Source: Lucifuga dentata
Taxonomy: Eukaryota; Chordata; Actinopteri; Ophidiiformes; Bythitidae
Direction: 5' to 3'
NCBI GenBank assembly: GCA_014773175.1
Contig: VXCM01000777.1
Location: 99,218-163,217 of the forward strand
DNA length: 64,000 nucleotides
Shown: piece after piece, positions 37,501 through 43,564 of the stretch
How the letters are laid out: every line of letters starts with the position of its first letter
Numbering within the stretch: the first letter of the stretch is position 1
The notes under the pieces: model-generated
The model's database searches: none
Told to the model about the DNA's origin: nothing
The model's input: the letters and a program-made list of their open reading frames with translations, nothing else
Made by a program: the position numbers and the translations under genes

Positions 37501-40500
37501 TGACAGGAAGTCCGTTTATGGTGCGGGTAACAGGGGAGGGGCGTATCCGGGAGAGCATCACCCGACGACAGAAAGCAGCATCTGTTGCCGGCGTGGGCAG
37601 TGTGTGTGACCTCAGCCTGAAAATACCAGGTACATACACACACACACATGCACACAAAACCTTTATTCCCGCAATGGTTTTATCAACTCACAACCAACAC
37701 ACACAGTTTACTCATTTTTTTTTTGTGGGTAAGTTATCTAACAGTGAGGCTCAGATTTGATGCTGATTGGTTGACGTCTGGTTTGTGAGAAAAAAGTTGG
37801 TTGTCACAGATCGTAAGGCGTCATCGCTGCTAAATGCTTCTTCCTGTTGTTTCTCTGGTTTCTTTATTTACCACTGTAGGTCTGTATAGTAAATGTCTAT
37901 CGCCTTTGTAGTCGTTTATTGCTTTCTTTTCTTCTTTCTTTTCCTCATTCATTCCTTTCCTCTGCTTATGTGAAAGAAACTACATGTCCTGTCTTTCTCT
38001 TTTTTATTCTTCTGCATCTCCATCAATCTTTCTGATCTTTGTCTTTCTTTCATTTGTCCTAATCCTTATTTTTTCCTTCTCTTCTCTACCCTCTCCCTTT
38101 CTCCTGTCACTCACCTCTCATCCTTTCCCTCTTCCTTGTTTTGCCTCTTCCTCCTGTTTCCCATATTCTTCCTCCTCCATTTTTCTCTCCTCTCTTCTTT
38201 CCCTTTTCCTCCCTTGTCTCTTCTCTTTCCTTTTCCTTATCTCCTGTCCTTTGTCCTCGCACTTTCTCTGCTCCTTCCACCTCTGTTGTCTTTTCTCTCC
38301 TCCTTCCCTCCATCTCTTCTTCCTCTCTCTGCATCCCCACCTTCCTCCTCTTGTCCTTTCCTGTTGTCTTTCCTCTCTCTCCTGTAGTGAGCTGGTTCCT
38401 CCTGGTCTTGTCTCAGCAGCTCCTCTCTCAGACTTCCTCCCGCTCTTACTGCTCCCTTTGGTGGTCTGGAAGATCCAGCAGCCCTAGGGCTCCTCTCTGT
38501 GCCTCTGCCCAGGGTCAGAGCCTCTCTCCTGGGCATGTCCGTATCATCTCTGGCCTGTCTGGCCTGGTGCTGGCAGGGAAAGCGAGGGCAGCGAGGGGTG
38601 TTTGGGTTGTTGATGCCCGCTGCCCGGCAGGCAGCGCTGGGGTCGAGGGTGCGTTGTAGAGCCCTTAAAAAAATTCTCTCAGGTTGACAACAAGGTTGGC
38701 ATCGCTTTTCTGAAGTTGCTTTTGAGTGTGTGTGTGTGTGTGTGTGTGTGCACGTTTGTGTCTGTGTGTTACATTAAAGAGGCATCCATTGGTTTTCCAC
38801 AGGAAATTCACTTTTGGTCATATTAAAAAAACTGTATAAAGGCTTAAGTAATGGTCTAATGTCATTACATTTTTTTTTCCACATGAATTATTTTTATTTA
38901 TTATTATTTCTCCCCATTTCTCCCCATTTTCCTCCTCCTCCTCTTCCTTCTCTGTTGCATTATCTTCCTTCTGATCCCTCTTTTTCCTGCCTCTTCTCCT
39001 TTTCTTTCTGTCCTTTTGTGTTCTCTCTTCTCTTTCCTTCTTCCCCCCCTTTTTCAACTTCCACTTGTCTTCCTCCTGTCTGTATTTTCCCATCTCCTCA
39101 TCTTCCTCTCCTTCACTCTCTCCTCGTAGCGATCGATATGAATGAAATCACAGCTGAGGTCACTTCCCCCAGCGGAGCCACTCAGCCGGCTGAGCTGGTC
39201 TCCATGGGTAACGACACGTACTGCGTGCGCTTCGTTCCTATGGAGATGGGCGTGCACAGAGTGAGTGTGAGGTACAGGGATGCGCACGTCCCAGGAAGCC
39301 CCTTCCAGTTCACGGTGGGGCCGCTGGGTGAAGGGGGCGCTGCCAAGGTGAGAGCTGGGGGCCCGGGCCTGGAGGGTGCACAGGTTGGAGAGCCAGGTAT
39401 ACACTGTACCGTTACTGTGTCTATTGTTTTTTTTTTTTNCTTTTTTTTTTTTTTAATGATTCCCTTATTCTTATTTCTGTTCCTATCCAATTATTCATGA
39501 ATTTGGTCCAAAAAGTAATAAAAGAAGGCCTGCCAATTGTGCATGTTTGAGCCTAATATATTCAATTTTCATAAATGTAACATTACTGACAATCATTTCC
39601 CAAAGCATACTACTGGAACAGTGAATTAAAAATGTTTTTCCTACCTTCCAGACCTCCATCTGTTTCAGTTCATTCTGGTACGCTATTAAAATCAACTTCT
39701 TGATACTTGAAATGCTCTTGTATTCAGGTTTTTTTTTAGAAGTTTCATAATTTTAGCGTTTAAGCGCAATAAAAAGTGCAGAGTGAATGTATGTCTCCAC
39801 CGGGGAATACAGTCCCAAAAGAAGACCTGCGTTTATCAAAAAATTTAAACCACTGTGACTTCATAAAGCCGTGTAACTATTAGAGGTGAAACATGGATTT
39901 TTAAGGTCGAATATTTGATCACTCGAATATTTGATTTTGAAAGATTAAGAGATTTTGAAAAATATCCGGAAAGCTGAAATACAGTTTTATCCTTTGAGAA
40001 ATGATTGTCAGTAACGTAACGTATGAAAACTGAATATATTAGGCTTACACATGCACGATTGCCGGTATAGTCCTTTAAACTGATGTTTTTGCCAAAGGTG
40101 AAAAATAAAGTACATTTAGTTCTGTAAGCACAGTTTTGACTGGTGCTGCTCTGTGATTTTTAATCAGTATGTTTGTTACAGCTATAGTGATACAGATTAA
40201 AATTTTATATAGAAAGACTGTGATTAGCTAATAAATTATGATGTATTGCTGTAGATGAAAGTTTCCCACTATTCATAACTATCTTCCAACTCATCCTCAG
40301 GCAACATCTGATGAATAATGTTTCTGTTCGAGCCTCTACAGAAGCTTCTGTATCTTCATTTCTTCTCTTTCTCTCTCTAGCTGAGTTCAGCATCTGGACC
40401 AGAGAGGCGGGGGCTGGCGGTCTCTCCATTGCGGTGGAGGGACCCAGCAGGGCTGAGATCGCTTTTGATGATCGCAAAGATGGATCCTGCGGCGTCTCCT

Positions 40501-43500
40501 ACATCGCCCAGGAACCCGGTACAGTACACAGCATACACTACACAGCATAGACATTACCGATATGAATTTTTTGATATTAAAACTGTGCTAACAAAGACAT
40601 TGGGTATAGTTGTGTACTTCACATTGTTGGCCTTCCCTTCTCCCCCCTCTAGGTGATTACGAGATTTCAGTGAAGTTTAATGAGCAGCACATACCGGACA
40701 GCCCTTACCTGGTTCCGGTTGTCGCTCCAGTGAACGATGCCCGCCGCCTCACTGTTACAGGCCTTCAGGTGAGGCACGAGGAGACACCTCCACAACCAGC
40801 CTGCCTTGCCTTGCTCAAGGGCTGTGGGGCACAGTTGCATAAACATGTTATCTGGAAGAATGAAAGAGATGTTATCTGTATATAACTAGGTGTGAGGGTT
40901 TGACTGGTTTGGGTTTTTGATCAACGTCCACATCATTGCAATTATTTGCATTTCTCAACCCAAAACCTGCAAATGTTTGGTGTTTTAAATAAATGATTAA
41001 AATAATAATCAATTGTCAATATTATAGTAAATGTTCCATTTCATTATTATAGCACTAACTTAAAGGACAAAAACAAAGTTACAGCTGTTGGTGCTTTAAG
41101 AAATACTGATCTCAGAAAAAGCGAAATTCTTCCAGCTCACTATTGATGTTACGATGATCAATTTAGATTTAATTTATTTAATTTAGTTCAAAACATGTTT
41201 TAGGTGCAGACAGTTTTGAATTCAACTTTCTTTAAAGTGCTGATTTTGAGGGTCTCTATAGATTATATACATTTTAGATCTATGTACGTTAGATCTTTGC
41301 CTTGTCTGGATTTCTTTCTTATTCTCCATCGATTCATTTTTTTTCCCCTTATTTCACTCAGAAATATTTCACATTATAAAAGATGCTCTGATTTTTGATT
41401 CACTGTGTCTTTAAATATAGTCAAAATCATCATACCATCAGCATTCAAAACCCAAATCAGTTGAACCCAGTAATGTGTTTGTTTTTTTTATGCAACTGGC
41501 CTCATGGATGTGACCACAGCCAGGCAAACACTTCGTAAAGATCACTGTCGGAGGAACCCACCTGCAAACAGTCATTGTTTCAGCAGCAGAAAATCAGGAT
41601 TTATCTGTCTCATCAGATGAGTAAAAATATAATCTAACATCAGTCAGTAAAATAAGAATTGATCTGACAGCAGAGAACTGTGTTGTTACACAAAAATTAC
41701 TTACATTTACAATTTAAATTTTAAAAACTAAATTGCAGTAATAAGACTATAAGATAAAATTCTTCAGGGTGGCAAATGAATGTCCTCTGTGAATTTCACA
41801 GCTATTTGCCTCAGATATTTCTTGTTTATAACAGACATTTTAGCCTGATGCTGGTGGTAGAGGACAGATCAGAGGTTCACCAAACACTTTTTTGAGGATC
41901 ATGAATATCCAAACAAAAGTATCTGGCCAGTCGTTGTCACTATGTTGCTCTAGAGCACTGATACTAAATCCTGTTACGCTAGCACTGCATGTTTCATTTA
42001 TTTATTTTTTTATCTCTCTCCCTGCTCTATACACACCTGATTTAGCTGATGTGGTGTCTCTAAAGAAGAAAAAAAAAGGTAAAAATTTAAGCAGTATCAT
42101 GAAATAATTTAAACATAATTCTAAGTAGCACTGGCGTATTCTTTTAGTTTATATGAAAAAAAAATATTTTAAAGCTACTTAATCTTAAAAACTGTTCAAG
42201 TACCCTACTGTAATTTGTAAATGGGATACATTTACAGTCATGTGCAGCTCACTAGAAAGGAAAAAATATATATTTTAAAATTCATGTTAGCATTGTAGAA
42301 AACTTAGTATGTATATAAGATTTCAGCATGTTTATGCTGTTAGCCTTAAGCTCAAACTACAGCTGAGGCTGATGGGAATTTAGCCATTCTTTTTTTTTTG
42401 TTTTGTTTTGTTTTGTTTAAATATCATGTTAAATTTTACCTGCTGGTGGGGCTAGAGGAAAAGTCATGGGACTGCCTAAATAATTACGCTTCATCCTGTA
42501 CAACCTATGTGTGGTCAAGTAAAAATGCTGGACAGGGACTGACGTAGACCATCATTAATGCTGCTGTCACTGATACTCCGATAACAACATCAGCTGCGAG
42601 TCCTCATGTCCTCGCTGCTGCTCACGCCGAATCAGAGCTCTGTGCTCCAAAATCGTTTTGCCTGGCTCTGGTCTGCCCTCTTTCTGTCTGGTGTGGAACT
42701 GCTGGTGTTTCTCTTGTGTTTCATTTAAAGGTATTTAACAGCTTCGTCACCTTCAGCAGCAACTGCATCATCCTCTCCCTGGTTGCCTAGCTACAGCAAA
42801 CAGAGGCAGGCCACAGCAGAACTCATCCTCTCTTCCTTTAATCCTTGTAGTTTGTTGTAGTTTCTTGTCTGTAGCTGTGGATGAACTCTGCAACAGTCTC
42901 ATTCCTGTTATAAAACAGTGCCAGATTCATATAACCACATTCCCTCATTCATAAACAGCTGTTACCAGCACCTCTTAGCATTATTTCCATGCTAAAGAAT
43001 CTGACCACTGTGCATGAACAGCTTTCAATTTATTATGATGAATTCATTTTAATGCACCATTTTGTCAACTGTAATTCATGTGAAACAGAAACGATGCTGT
43101 TGTTCAGTTTCAGTGTCTCAAACTTTACTTTTTACACTGTGGCCGTTTGCCTCTGTTTGCTGCAGCTGGACCAACAGGAGCTCAGGTAAGAGTAGAATAC
43201 AGCAAAGCAGGGGAAAAATAGAGAGCAAAATAGAAAATAGAATAGAATAGGAAACTAGCTTGGTGTTTCTGTGCCAGTTTAGACATTCTTTAATTTCCAT
43301 CCATCCATCCATCCATCATCATCATCTGCTTACTTGTGCATGTGCGCGTGCATGTATGTGTGTTGGGTCTTGGCAGGAGTCTGGGCTGAAGGTGAATCAC
43401 CCAGCATCCTTTGCAGTACGTCTGAACGGAGCGCAGGGCAAGATGGAGGCCAAAGTCCACAGCCCATCTGGAGCTCTGGAGGAATGTGCTGTCACCGAAC

Positions 43501-43516
43501 TGGAGAGAGGTGTGTG

Positions 43517-43564
<48 letters not shown>

